NCBI GenBank assembly: GCA_017792425.1
Contig: CP051233.1
Span: 2,474,319 to 2,538,318, forward strand
DNA from: Thalassovita sp.
GTDB taxonomy: Bacteria; Pseudomonadota; Alphaproteobacteria; Rhodobacterales; Rhodobacteraceae
Reading direction: 5' to 3'
DNA length: 64,000 nt
Under the pieces are notes generated by a model that saw only the letters and a list, made by a program, of their open reading frames with translations, had not been told where the DNA came from and ran no database searches. Below are positions 45,591-54,113 of the stretch, one piece after another. Position numbers and translations under genes: made by a program. Every line of letters begins with the position of its first letter. Within the stretch, counting starts at the first letter, position 1.

Positions 45591-46544
45591 ATGAAAGACC
45601 ACGCGCCTCAAATCGCAAATGCCGGGAAATTCCGCGATCCCCATGTGACGGCAGACGGCCAGCCCCGCGCCACGGTGGCGCTCAGCCATCCGGAAACCCT
45701 GTGGTTCAATACCGGCACCCTGTGCAACATCACCTGCGCGAACTGCTATATCGACAGCTCGCCCACCAATGACGCGCTGGTCTACCTGACCGCGGCCGAG
45801 GTGGCGGATTACCTGGCCCAGATCACCGAACGCGGCTGGCCGGTACGTGAAATCGGGTTCACGGGTGGCGAGCCCTTCATGAATCCTCAGGTGATCGACA
45901 TGGCCCGCCTGTCACTGGAAGCGGGGTATCAGGTGCTGATCCTGACCAACGCCATGCTGCCAATGATGCGCCCGGCGATGCGGCGCGGAATCGCGGCGCT
46001 GAATGCCGCCTTTCCCGGACAACTGACGCTGCGCGTGTCGCTGGACCACTGGGACGAGACGCGCCACGACGCCGAACGCGGCGCTGGCAGTTTCACCAAA
46101 ACACTGAAAGGTATGGATTTCCTGCGCGACGCGGGCGTACCGATGGCGGTGGCTGGCCGTGCGCTGTGGCATGAAACCGACGCCAGCGCGCGTGCAGGCT
46201 ATGCTCGCCTGTTCGGTGACCGCGGCTATGACATAGACGCCGCGAACCCGGCGCAATGCATGCTGTTCCCGGAAATGGACCTGGCAGCCGAGGTGCCAGA
46301 GATCACCACCGCCTGCTGGAACATCCTGGACAAATCCCCCGACAGCGTCATGTGCGCCTCGTCCCGGATGGTGGTGAAACGCAAGGGGGCGGCGCGCCCC
46401 GTGGTGCTCGCCTGCACGCTGCTGGCCTATGACCCGCGGTTCGAACTGGGCCAAAGCCTGGCGGAGGCAGAGCGGGACGTGGCGCTGAACCATCCCCATT
46501 GCGCGAAGTTCTGCGTGCTGGGCGGGGCAAGTTGTTCGGCCTGA
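45591..46544 (+). CDS. radical SAM protein with SPASM-like tail
   Basis: A 317-residue radical SAM enzyme. The cluster motif CNITCANC is near residue 45, GEPFMNP matches the SAM-binding GGEP segment, and VSLDHWDE follows. The C-terminal third has six or more cysteines (TACWN, VMCASSRM, LACTLLA, HCAKFCVLGGASCSA), like SPASM/twitch domains that hold extra Fe-S clusters. Such enzymes often modify peptides, but no small precursor gene was seen within several hundred bases. The function is unknown. Confidence 0.8.
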   Translation: MKDHAPQIANAGKFRDPHVTADGQPRATVALSHPETLWFNTGTLCNITCANCYIDSSPTNDALVYLTAAEVADYLAQITERGWPVREIGFTGGEPFMNPQVIDMARLSLEAGYQVLILTNAMLPMMRPAMRRGIAALNAAFPGQLTLRVSLDHWDETRHDAERGAGSFTKTLKGMDFLRDAGVPMAVAGRALWHETDASARAGYARLFGDRGYDIDAANPAQCMLFPEMDLAAEVPEITTACWNILDKSPDSVMCASSRMVVKRKGAARPVVLACTLLAYDPRFELGQSLAEAERDVALNHPHCAKFCVLGGASCSA

Positions 46545-46552
46545 CGGCCTTT

Positions 46553-46637
46553 GCGCCTGCGGCGAGCGGGTCAGGGGGGCCAGCCCCCCTCGGCCTGCGG
46601 CCTCACCCCCCGGAGTATTTTTCGCAAGATGAAAGGG
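46553..46637 (-). repeat. Rhodobacteraceae-type dispersed repeat, copy A
   Basis: On the minus strand it reads CTTTCATCTTGCGAAAAATAC then CTCCGGGGGG, followed by GC-rich hairpins (GGGGGGCC/AGCCCCCC). It lies in the 251-base gap between the radical SAM gene and anmK. Copy B faces it at 46743. Confidence 0.65.
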
Positions 46638-46644
46638 GACGGAA

Positions 46645-46670
46645 CCGCATGTAATCCCACCCCCTGATTG
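46645..46670. repeat. CCGCATGTAAT...CCCACCCCC repeat, copy 2
   Basis: The same two blocks as at 40335 without the GAT insert, directly next to dispersed repeat copy A. Confidence 0.45.
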
Positions 46671-46706
46671 AGGCGATATCGGGTTTGCCCCTGCTTGCGG
46701 CGGCCA

Positions 46707-46732
46707 TTAACCTTAGTGCGGGTTAAGGTTAA
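46707..46732. repeat. inverted repeat TTAACCTTA/TAAGGTTAA
   Basis: A perfect 9-base inverted repeat with an 8-base spacer in the gap before copy B. It is AT-rich and not followed by a T run. The role is unknown. It could be an operator. Confidence 0.4.
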
Positions 46733-46742
46733 CGCGACCTGC

Positions 46743-46776
46743 GTCTTTCATCTTGCAATAAATACTCAAATCCCGA
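46743..46776 (+). repeat. dispersed repeat, copy B
   Basis: GTCTTTCATCTTGCAATAAATACTC, in the opposite direction to copy A, 20 bases before the anmK stop. It shares the TTTCATCTTGC-N-A-ATACTC core. Confidence 0.55.
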
Positions 46777-46795
46777 CCTCACCGGTTGCGCGGCG

Positions 46796-47902
46796 TCAGG
46801 GGATCAGGTCTGGGGTGGAGATTTCGCCGCCACCCACCGATGCCCGCACGCCGGTGGTGGCAGGGCAGGACGTGGGCAGACCACGCCGGACACGGGCAGC
46901 AAGGAAGGCGAAGGCCTGTGCTTCCAGCATGTCGCCGTCCAGCCCGACCTCTTCCACCGCGAGGACCGGGCAATCCAGCCCCGCGCGCAGCATTTCCATC
47001 ATCACCGGGTTGTGGCGTCCGCCCCCGGTGACCAGCAGTTGATCCGGCGGGATCGGGCAATGTTCCATCCCTTGCATCACCGCGGCGGCGGCCATGCCTG
47101 TCATGGTGGCCGCGGCATCCGCGTCGTCCAGTTCGCGCACCAGGTCCAACATGTCGGCAAAGGCGTCGCGGTCCAAGGATTTCGGCGGCATCCGCCGGAA
47201 ATAGACATCGTCCAGGAACAGTTCCAGCGCCCCCGCCACCACATCCCCGCGCGCGGCCAGCGCGCCATTGCGGTCAAAGGATTCGCCGCGGCGCTGCATC
47301 ATCAGGTCATTGATCGGCGCATTGGCGGGGCCGGTGTCGAATGCCAGCAGCGCGCCGGGCGTTTCCGGGGTCGGCATCGACGGGTCCACCCAGGTCAGGT
47401 TGCCCACCCCGCCGAGGTTCAGGAAACACAGGGGTTTCTTCGCCCCGATCCACTGTGCGCAGGCAAAGTGATAGAACGGCGCCAGCGGCGCGCCCTGCCC
47501 GCCCATGCGCACGTCGGCGCTGCGGAAATCCCAGACCACGGGGATGCGCAGTTCCTCGGCCAGCCGCGCGCCGTCGCCCGCCTGGTGGGTGCCGCGCCCG
47601 TCGGGGTCATGCGCCAGTGTCTGGCCGTGAAACCCGATCAGCGACGCGCCCCCGATCCCGCGCAGCAGCTCCAGGTGCGCGTCCTCGACCAGGCTGGCCG
47701 CCTCTGCCACGCCCGGATCCCCCGGCCAGCCGCCCAGTGCCGCGCGCAGCACCGCCTGTTCCGCTGCCGAATAGGGGCGATAGCCGCTGTCGCCGAAATC
47801 GAGGATGCGCTCCCCGTCCGTCAGCACCATCGCCGCGTCCACCCCGTCCAGCGAAGTGCCCGACATCGTGCCCAAGACCCATTGCGGTTCCATGTTTTTC
47901 AT
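46796..47902 (-). CDS. anmK: anhydro-N-acetylmuramic acid kinase
   Basis: A 368-residue kinase that recycles anhydro-MurNAc from the cell wall to MurNAc 6-phosphate. Motifs: VLGTMSGTSLDGVDAAMV, LIGFHGQTLAHDP, FLNLGGVGNLTWVD, FDTGPANAPINDLM and LLVTGGGRHNPVMM. It is divergent from tyrS, an arrangement I recall as common in Rhodobacteraceae. Confidence 0.95.
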   Translation of the reverse strand: MKNMEPQWVLGTMSGTSLDGVDAAMVLTDGERILDFGDSGYRPYSAAEQAVLRAALGGWPGDPGVAEAASLVEDAHLELLRGIGGASLIGFHGQTLAHDPDGRGTHQAGDGARLAEELRIPVVWDFRSADVRMGGQGAPLAPFYHFACAQWIGAKKPLCFLNLGGVGNLTWVDPSMPTPETPGALLAFDTGPANAPINDLMMQRRGESFDRNGALAARGDVVAGALELFLDDVYFRRMPPKSLDRDAFADMLDLVRELDDADAAATMTGMAAAAVMQGMEHCPIPPDQLLVTGGGRHNPVMMEMLRAGLDCPVLAVEEVGLDGDMLEAQAFAFLAARVRRGLPTSCPATTGVRASVGGGEISTPDLIP

Positions 47903-47985
47903 GCCCCGACCCCGCCGAAAACCGGTTTCGCTTGATCCGATTGCACACTATACAGTGCCGCGCAACGCTCAATAGGAACGATACG

Positions 47986-49239
47986 ATGACCTACCACCCC
48001 AAATCGGATTTCATGGCCGTCATGATGCAACGCGGATTCGTCGCCGATTGCACCGATTACCAGGGCCTTGACGAGGCACTGACCAAGGGTGTGGTTCCGG
48101 CCTATATCGGCTTTGACGCGACGGCGAAATCGCTGCACGTCGGATCGCTGATCCAGATCATGATGCTGCGTTGGCTGCAAAAGACCGGGCACCAGCCGAT
48201 CACCCTGATGGGCGGCGGCACCACCAAGGTGGGCGATCCCTCTTTCCGCGCCGATGAACGTCCGCTGCTGACACCTGCGCAGATCGACGGCAACATCGCC
48301 GGGATCAAGCAGGTGTTCGCCAAGTACCTGGACTATGACCGTGCCGGGAACCCCGCGCTGATGCTGAACAACGCCGAGTGGCTGGACGGGCTGAACTACC
48401 TGGATTTCCTGCGCGACATCGGGCGGCATTTCAGCGTCAACCGGATGCTGAGCTTTGAATCCGTGAAATCGCGGCTGGACCGGGAACAATCGCTGTCCTT
48501 CCTCGAATTCAACTACATGATCCTGCAGGCCTATGACTTCCTCGAACTGAACCGCCGCTATGGCTGCCTGCTGCAGATGGGCGGCAGCGATCAGTGGGGC
48601 AACATCGTCAACGGGATCGACCTGACCCGCCGGGTGCTGGACAGTGAAATCTACGGCCTGACCAGCCCGCTGCTGACCACCTCGGACGGCAAGAAGATGG
48701 GCAAGACCGCCGATGGCGCGGTGTGGCTGAACGCCGACATGCGCAGCCCTTACGAATTCTGGCAGTTCTGGCGCAACACCACCGATGCCGACGTGGGCCG
48801 CTTCCTGAAGCTGTACACCGAAATGGACCTGGACGAATGCGACCGGCTGGGCGCGCTGCAAGGGTCGGAAATCAACGCCGCCAAGGTGGTTCTGGCCAAT
48901 GCCGTCACCACCCTGTGCCACGGCGCGGATGCTGCGGCAGCGGCAGAGGCCACCGCCCGCGAAGTGTTCGAAAAGGGCGGCGTCGGAGACGACCTGCCCA
49001 CCGTCGAACTGACCCGCGCCGAACTGGGCGACGGGCTGTCCATCGTGCAGGCGATCGTGCGCTCGGGTCTGGCGAAATCCGGCAAGGACGCCAAGCGCCT
49101 GATCGCCGAAGGTGGCGCCAAGATCGACGACCAGCCGCTGACCGACGCCGGTCTTGTGCTGGACGCGGGCGCGCTGTCCGCCCCCGTGAAACTCTCGGCA
49201 GGCAAGAAGCGCCACGCGCTGGTCAAACTGGCTGACTGA
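47986..49239 (+). CDS. tyrS: tyrosyl-tRNA synthetase
   Basis: A 417-residue class I synthetase. It has the HIGH-type AKSLHVGSLIQIM, GGSDQWGNIVNGIDL tyrosine site and the KMSKS loop as SDGKKMGKTADGAVWL. A C-terminal S4 RNA-binding domain begins near residue 350 (GLAKSGKDAKRLIAEGGAKID). The ATG at 47986 gives the usual MTYHPKSDFMAVM. Longer frames run into anmK antisense. Confidence 0.97.
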   Translation: MTYHPKSDFMAVMMQRGFVADCTDYQGLDEALTKGVVPAYIGFDATAKSLHVGSLIQIMMLRWLQKTGHQPITLMGGGTTKVGDPSFRADERPLLTPAQIDGNIAGIKQVFAKYLDYDRAGNPALMLNNAEWLDGLNYLDFLRDIGRHFSVNRMLSFESVKSRLDREQSLSFLEFNYMILQAYDFLELNRRYGCLLQMGGSDQWGNIVNGIDLTRRVLDSEIYGLTSPLLTTSDGKKMGKTADGAVWLNADMRSPYEFWQFWRNTTDADVGRFLKLYTEMDLDECDRLGALQGSEINAAKVVLANAVTTLCHGADAAAAAEATAREVFEKGGVGDDLPTVELTRAELGDGLSIVQAIVRSGLAKSGKDAKRLIAEGGAKIDDQPLTDAGLVLDAGALSAPVKLSAGKKRHALVKLAD

Positions 49240-49251
49240 CCTGCCCAAACG

Positions 49252-49284
49252 ACTCGTACGTTTCAAACCCTGAAACGTACGAGT
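49252..49284. terminator. perfect hairpin after tyrS
   Basis: ACTCGTACGTTTCA and TGAAACGTACGAGT form a perfect 14-pair stem over a five-base loop, 13 bases after the tyrS stop. No T run follows, so it may be a weak terminator, RNA stabiliser or operator. Confidence 0.5.
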
Positions 49285-49380
49285 TGACGGATTTCCCGCT
49301 CCCTACCCCGCCGGGCGTTGCCCGAGTCGCGCCGCGATACCCGGCCAATCCGAACTTGACCGCGCGCCGCGTTAACTGTG

Positions 49381-49842
49381 TCAGATCGGCAGCGCGGTCG
49401 AGGATTTGATTTCCTCCATCGACAGCAACGCGGTGACGTTGTGCACCTTCACCTCGGAAATCAGCGACTGATAGAATTCGTCATAGGCGCGGGCGTTCTT
49501 GACCCGCACTTTCAGGATATAGTCGATATCCCCCGCCAGCCGGTGCGCCTCTTGCACCTCGGGGCGATCCTGCAATGCTTTCAGGAACTTGCGCTGCCAG
49601 TCGGCCTCGTGCTCTGACGTGCGGATCAGCACGAAGAAGCACGCGTCGAACCCCAGCTTTTCGGCATCCAGAACCACGGTCTGCGGCCCCATGACACCGG
49701 CCTCGCGCATCTTGCGGATGCGATTCCACACCGGGGTCTTGGACGACCCGACCTTGCGCGCGATTTCGTCCAGCGACTGCCCCGCATCGCGTTGCAGCTC
49801 CACAAGGATTTTTCTGTCCGTCTCGTCCAACCGAACCGACAT
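49381..49842 (-). CDS. Lrp/AsnC family regulator
   Basis: A 153-residue feast/famine regulator. The N-terminal helix-turn-helix is in LDEIARKVGSSKTPVWNRIRKMREAGV and the C-terminal RAM domain includes AGDIDYILKVRVKNARAYDEF. It is divergent from the sulfite reductase operon, which it probably controls, perhaps sensing a sulfur amino acid. The ATG at 49842 is the family start. A likely target dyad is at 49939. Confidence 0.92.
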   Translation of the reverse strand: MSVRLDETDRKILVELQRDAGQSLDEIARKVGSSKTPVWNRIRKMREAGVMGPQTVVLDAEKLGFDACFFVLIRTSEHEADWQRKFLKALQDRPEVQEAHRLAGDIDYILKVRVKNARAYDEFYQSLISEVKVHNVTALLSMEEIKSSTALPI

Positions 49843-49938
49843 TTCTTTCTCCTTACCAAAAGAAGAACAAAGCATCCGCTTTTGCAGCGCAGAACCGATG
49901 ATGTTCTTATTTTTTCCCGCCTATGGCGCTAATACAGG

Positions 49939-49953
49939 AATATTTTCTATATT
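49939..49953. promoter_or_regulatory. AT-rich dyad, candidate Lrp operator
   Basis: AATATTTTCTATATT is a perfect AATAT-N5-ATATT dyad in the 166-base gap between the Lrp gene and the cys operon, overlapping the most AT-rich (promoter-like) stretch. Confidence 0.45.
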
Positions 49954-50008
49954 AGGGGACAAGTCAACCAGACAACCGAAACGATTTCCCAAGCTGAGGA
50001 TCCAACCG

Positions 50009-50311
50009 ATGTCCCGCCCGTTCACACCCAAAGTCGTCACCGCCAACGCATTGATCGAAGGCGACGTGGTCTATCTGACGGCGAATGACAACTGGACCCG
50101 CCAACTTGCCGAAGCCGAATTAATTGAAGATGAAGCCCATGCCCAGGTCCGCCTTCTGGACGGGGAACGCCAACAGAACCAGGTGGTCGGCGTTTATCTG
50201 GCTGACGTCTCCAAGGGGGCGCAAGGCCCCGAACCCACCCATTTCCGAGAGGACTTCCGCCGCACCGGACCCTCGAACTACTTCCACGGCAAACAGGCAG
50301 AGGTGGCGTAA
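50009..50311 (+). CDS. DUF2849 protein
   Basis: A 100-residue protein of the DUF2849 family, found almost only before sulfite reductase genes in alphaproteobacteria. Segments VVTANALIEGDVVYLTANDNW and GPSNYFHGKQAEVA are characteristic. Its exact job is unknown, probably in sulfite reduction. It overlaps cysI by one base (TAATG). Confidence 0.85.
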   Translation: MSRPFTPKVVTANALIEGDVVYLTANDNWTRQLAEAELIEDEAHAQVRLLDGERQQNQVVGVYLADVSKGAQGPEPTHFREDFRRTGPSNYFHGKQAEVA

Positions 50312-51978
50312 TGTATACCTATTCCGAATTCGATCACGCCTTTCTGGCTTCGCGCAACGACCAGTTCCGCCAGCAGGTGGAACGCCGTATCGACGGGTCG
50401 CTGACCGAGGATGAATTCCGCCCCCTGCGCCTGATGAACGGCGTCTACCTGCAGCTGCACGCCTACATGCTGCGGGTCGCCATTCCCTATGGTACCCTAT
50501 CCGGTGCGCAGATGCGCAAGCTGGCTGAACTGGCGGATCGCTGGGACAAGGGCTATGGCCACTTCACCACCCGTCAGAACATCCAGTACAACTGGCCGAA
50601 GCTGCCTGACATTCCCGATATGCTGGACGCGCTGGCAGAGGTGAACCTGCACGCCATCCAGACCTCGGGCAACACGATCCGCAACGTGACCTCTGACCAT
50701 TTCGCCGGCGCGGCCGCGGACGAGGTCGCGGACCCGCGCCCCGTGGCCGAGCTGATCCGCCAGTGGTCCACCGACCACCCGGAGTTCCAGTTCCTGCCGC
50801 GCAAGTTCAAGATCGCCATCGTCGGTTCCCCCAACGACCGCGCCGTGACCCGCGCCCATGACATCGGGCTGCGAATCGTCGAACGGAATGGTGAACAGGG
50901 CTTCGAGGTGATCGTCGGCGGCGGTCTGGGTCGCACCCCTGTGATCGGCAAGACGATTAACGAATTCCTGCCCAAAGCCGATCTGTTGCCCTACCTGGAA
51001 GCGGTCGTAAGAACCTACAACTTGCTCGGCCGCCGCGATAACAAGTACAAGGCGCGCATCAAGATCACCGTGAACGAAAACGGCCTGGACACGTTCCGCG
51101 AGCTGACCGAGGCGCGTTTTGCTGAGATTCGCCCGCTGTTCAAGGGCGTGGATCAGAACATCCTGGCCGGGATCGAGGCCCAGTTCGCAGCACCGGATTT
51201 CGCACGAAAAAACACACAAGCCTTTGACACTGCTTATGAAAACGACCCCGTTTTCCGCAGCTGGGCAGACACCAACCTGCATCCGCACAAGGCGGATGGC
51301 TATGCGATCGTCACCGTTTCGATCAAGGCGCACGGCCAGACGCCGGGCGACGCCACCAGCGACCAGATGCGCCTGCTGGCCGATCTGGCCGAACGCTATG
51401 GCCATAACGAGTTGCGCATCAGCCACGAACAGAACGTGATCTTGCCGCATGTCCACAAATCGGACCTGCCCGCGATCCACGCTGAACTGAAGGCCGCCGG
51501 CCTGGGCACCGCCAACGTCGGCCTGATCAGCGACATCATCGCCTGCCCCGGCATGGACTATTGCGCCCTGGCCACCGCGCGGGCGATCCCTGTGGCCCAG
51601 CAGATTGCCGTGCGGTTCGATGAGCTGAAGCTGGAACACGAAGTGGGCCCGCTGAAAATCAAGATTTCCGGGTGCATCAACGCCTGCGGTCACCATCACG
51701 TCGGCCACATCGGCATCCTCGGTTTGGACCGCGCCGGGGTCGAGAACTACCAGATCACCCTGGGGGGTGACGGGACCGAGGACGCCGTGATCGGCGAACG
51801 CGCCGGGCCGGGCTTTGCCTATGACGAGATCGTGGACGCAATCGAACGCATCGTCCGCGCCTATCTGGATCTGCGCGAAAGCCCCGAGGAAACGTTCCTC
51901 GAAGCCTATCGCCGCGTCGGGGCCGATCCGTTCAAGACCGCGCTCTACCCGGAGGCCGCGAGGAAAAATGCCGCTTGA
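50311..51978 (+). CDS. cysI: sulfite (nitrite/sulfite) reductase hemoprotein
   Basis: A 555-residue siroheme-[4Fe-4S] reductase that turns sulfite to sulfide. The cluster ligands are in CPGMDYC and GCINACGHHH. TRQNIQYNWPK and TSGNTIRNVTSD show the siroheme-binding Arg/Asn segments in the N-terminal half. The neighbours (APS reductase, DUF934, fpr) say sulfite rather than nitrite. The source of electrons is probably ferredoxin or Fpr. Confidence 0.94.
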   Translation: MYTYSEFDHAFLASRNDQFRQQVERRIDGSLTEDEFRPLRLMNGVYLQLHAYMLRVAIPYGTLSGAQMRKLAELADRWDKGYGHFTTRQNIQYNWPKLPDIPDMLDALAEVNLHAIQTSGNTIRNVTSDHFAGAAADEVADPRPVAELIRQWSTDHPEFQFLPRKFKIAIVGSPNDRAVTRAHDIGLRIVERNGEQGFEVIVGGGLGRTPVIGKTINEFLPKADLLPYLEAVVRTYNLLGRRDNKYKARIKITVNENGLDTFRELTEARFAEIRPLFKGVDQNILAGIEAQFAAPDFARKNTQAFDTAYENDPVFRSWADTNLHPHKADGYAIVTVSIKAHGQTPGDATSDQMRLLADLAERYGHNELRISHEQNVILPHVHKSDLPAIHAELKAAGLGTANVGLISDIIACPGMDYCALATARAIPVAQQIAVRFDELKLEHEVGPLKIKISGCINACGHHHVGHIGILGLDRAGVENYQITLGGDGTEDAVIGERAGPGFAYDEIVDAIERIVRAYLDLRESPEETFLEAYRRVGADPFKTALYPEAARKNAA

Positions 51979-52711
51979 ACAACCTCTTGGCCCTATCCAG
52001 GAACGGGTAGAGCATCTGAACCGGCGTTATCAGCATCACGCGGCCAGCGCGGTGCTGAAGCGGGCGATGTCCGACAGCCAAGTGGGGCGCATCGCGATGG
52101 TATCGTCCTTCGGGGCTGAAAGCGTCGTGCTGCTGCACATGGTGGCCATGGTGGACCGGACAACCCCGGTTCTGTTCATCGACACGATGCTGCTGTTCCC
52201 GGAAACGCTGGACTATCAGCAGGAAGTGGCCGCCAAGCTGGGCCTGACCGATGTTCGCGTCATTCAGGCCAACAAGGCCGCGCTGGAGGCGGAAGACCCC
52301 TATGGCGCGCTGCATCTGCGTGACACCGACGCCTGCTGCGACCTGCGCAAGACCCGCCCACTAGAGGAGGCGCTGGGTGGCTTTGACGCGTGGATCACCG
52401 GCCGCAAGCGGTTCCAGGGGTCCAGCCGGGCAACGCTGAATTTCTTTGAAAACGAGGAAGACCGCCGGATCAAGGTTAACCCGCTTGCGCATTGGGACAA
52501 GCAGGACGTTCAGGACTACTTGATCAACAACCGCCTCCCACGGCACCCGCTGGTTGCCAAGGGGTATCCCTCGATCGGGTGCCGCCCGTGCACCTCGCCT
52601 GTAAAGCCCGGCGAAGACGAGCGCGCGGGACGCTGGCGCGGATCGGAAAAAGTGGAATGCGGCATTCACCTTGTGGATGGCAAGATGGTAAGAACAGGAG
52701 CAGCGCAATGA
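51968..52711 (+). CDS. cysH: adenylyl-sulfate (APS/PAPS) reductase
   Basis: A 247-residue reductase forming sulfite from activated sulfate. ACCDLRKTRPLEEAL and IGCRPCTSPVKPGEDERAGRW hold the four cysteines of a [4Fe-4S] cluster, so it is the APS-reducing type. The redox Cys is in VECGIHL near the C-terminus. The start ATG 51968 overlaps cysI by 11 bases. Confidence 0.94.
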   Translation: MPLEQPLGPIQERVEHLNRRYQHHAASAVLKRAMSDSQVGRIAMVSSFGAESVVLLHMVAMVDRTTPVLFIDTMLLFPETLDYQQEVAAKLGLTDVRVIQANKAALEAEDPYGALHLRDTDACCDLRKTRPLEEALGGFDAWITGRKRFQGSSRATLNFFENEEDRRIKVNPLAHWDKQDVQDYLINNRLPRHPLVAKGYPSIGCRPCTSPVKPGEDERAGRWRGSEKVECGIHLVDGKMVRTGAAQ

Positions 52712-53118
52712 GCGTGATCGTGACCGATACGGGCTTTGCCCCCGATGACTGGACTGGTGGATTCACCGCCTTGGGCGAGGCTGCAAACGACGTTGCAGCG
52801 GTGGACGTGCCTTCGGACACCGACCCGGAAACGCTGGCCGGAAGACTGGGCGGGCTGCGCCTGATCCGCGTCGATTTCCCCAGCTTTGCTGACGGGCGCG
52901 GATTTACCCTGGCGCAGCGCCTGCGCCGGATGGGGTACACCGGGCGCCTGCGCGCCAAGGGCCACGTGATCGCCGATCAATACACGATGGCGCGGCGAGC
53001 GGGCTTCGACGAGGTCGAAATTTCCGATGACCTGGCGGCGCGTCAACCGGAAAACCAGTGGAAATTCCGCTCTGACTGGCAGTCCAACGACTATCAATCG
53101 CGGCTGCGGGCGGGCTGA
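52708..53118 (+). CDS. DUF934 protein
   Basis: A 136-residue protein of the DUF934 family, always near sulfite reductase in proteobacteria. The LIRVDFPSFADGRGFTLAQRLRRMGYTGRLRAKGHVIADQY region is the core. Its function is unproven, likely an accessory of assimilatory sulfur reduction. ATGA overlaps the cysH stop. Confidence 0.9.
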   Translation: MSVIVTDTGFAPDDWTGGFTALGEAANDVAAVDVPSDTDPETLAGRLGGLRLIRVDFPSFADGRGFTLAQRLRRMGYTGRLRAKGHVIADQYTMARRAGFDEVEISDDLAARQPENQWKFRSDWQSNDYQSRLRAG

Positions 53119-53195
53119 GGCCCTTCGTCGCCTTTCATCTGACATGGATCAAAGATAACTGGGGAATGCCGGTTTAAATACCGGCGAAGATAGAC

Positions 53196-54044
53196 ATGAC
53201 CGAGATTAGACCTGTGACCGAAGCGAAAGCCATCAAAGTCCCCACCCTGCCCGACGCCCAGACCGTGACCGAGGTTACGCACTGGACGGATCGGCTGTTC
53301 TCGTTCCGCTGCACGCGCCCTGCATCGCTGCGGTTCCGTTCGGGCGAGTTCGTGATGATCGGCCTGATGGGCGACCCGGACCCGAAAACCGGCAAGCAAA
53401 AGCCGCTGCTGCGCGCGTATTCCATCGCCTCGCCCAGCTGGGATGAGGAACTGGAGTTCTACTCGATCAAGGTGCAGGACGGCCCGCTGACCTCCAGGTT
53501 GCAGCACATCAAGGTTGGCGACCAGATCATCCTGCGACCCAAGCCCGTCGGGACGCTGGTGCATGACGCGCTGCTGCCCGGCAAGCGGATCTGGTTCTTT
53601 GCGACCGGCACCGGCTTTGCGCCCTTCGCCAGCCTGCTGCGCGAACCGCAGACATATGAGGATTACGACGAGGTCATCATCACCCACACCTGCCGCGAAG
53701 TGGGGGAATTGCAGTATGGCCACGATCTGATCGAGTCGCTGAAAACCGACGAGCTGCTGAACGAACTGATCGGCGAAGGGTTCTGGAAGAAGATCAAATA
53801 CTACCCGACCACCACCCGTGAAGAGAGCCCCAAGATGGGCCGCATCACCGACCTGATGCGTTCCGGCGAGGCGTTCGAAGATCTGGGCGTGCCGCAGATC
53901 AACGCCGAAACTGATCGCGCAATGGTCTGCGGCAACCTGGCCTTCAACCTTGAGATCAAAGAGATGCTGGAAGGTTACGGGCTGGTGGAAGGCGCGAATT
54001 CCGACCCGCAGACCTATGTCGTGGAAAAGGCGTTCCTGGACTAA
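53196..54044 (+). CDS. fpr: ferredoxin/flavodoxin-NADP reductase
   Basis: A 282-residue FAD enzyme passing electrons between NADPH and ferredoxin or flavodoxin. FAD motif RAYSIASPSWDEELEFYS, NADP motif FATGTGFAPFASLLRE, and a C-terminal aromatic/Asp end. A hairpin GCCGGT/ACCGGC lies at 53168-53185, ten bases before the start. It probably feeds the sulfite reductase. Confidence 0.92.
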   Translation: MTEIRPVTEAKAIKVPTLPDAQTVTEVTHWTDRLFSFRCTRPASLRFRSGEFVMIGLMGDPDPKTGKQKPLLRAYSIASPSWDEELEFYSIKVQDGPLTSRLQHIKVGDQIILRPKPVGTLVHDALLPGKRIWFFATGTGFAPFASLLREPQTYEDYDEVIITHTCREVGELQYGHDLIESLKTDELLNELIGEGFWKKIKYYPTTTREESPKMGRITDLMRSGEAFEDLGVPQINAETDRAMVCGNLAFNLEIKEMLEGYGLVEGANSDPQTYVVEKAFLD

Positions 54045-54064
54045 TCGCCTGCGCAGCAACGAAA

Positions 54065-54100
54065 AAGGCCGCGTCCAGACGGGCGCGGCCTTCGTGTTTT
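54065..54100. terminator. bidirectional terminator after fpr
   Basis: A 12-pair stem (54065-54076 with 54081-54092, loop AGAC), with A-rich sequence before and T-rich after, serves fpr and the convergent coiled-coil gene. Confidence 0.88.
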
Positions 54101-54113
54101 CAGTAGCCAGAAA

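Noticed and set aside
46707..46732. CtrA binding site
   Set aside because: TTAA repeats are present, but not with the seven-base spacing of the CtrA consensus.
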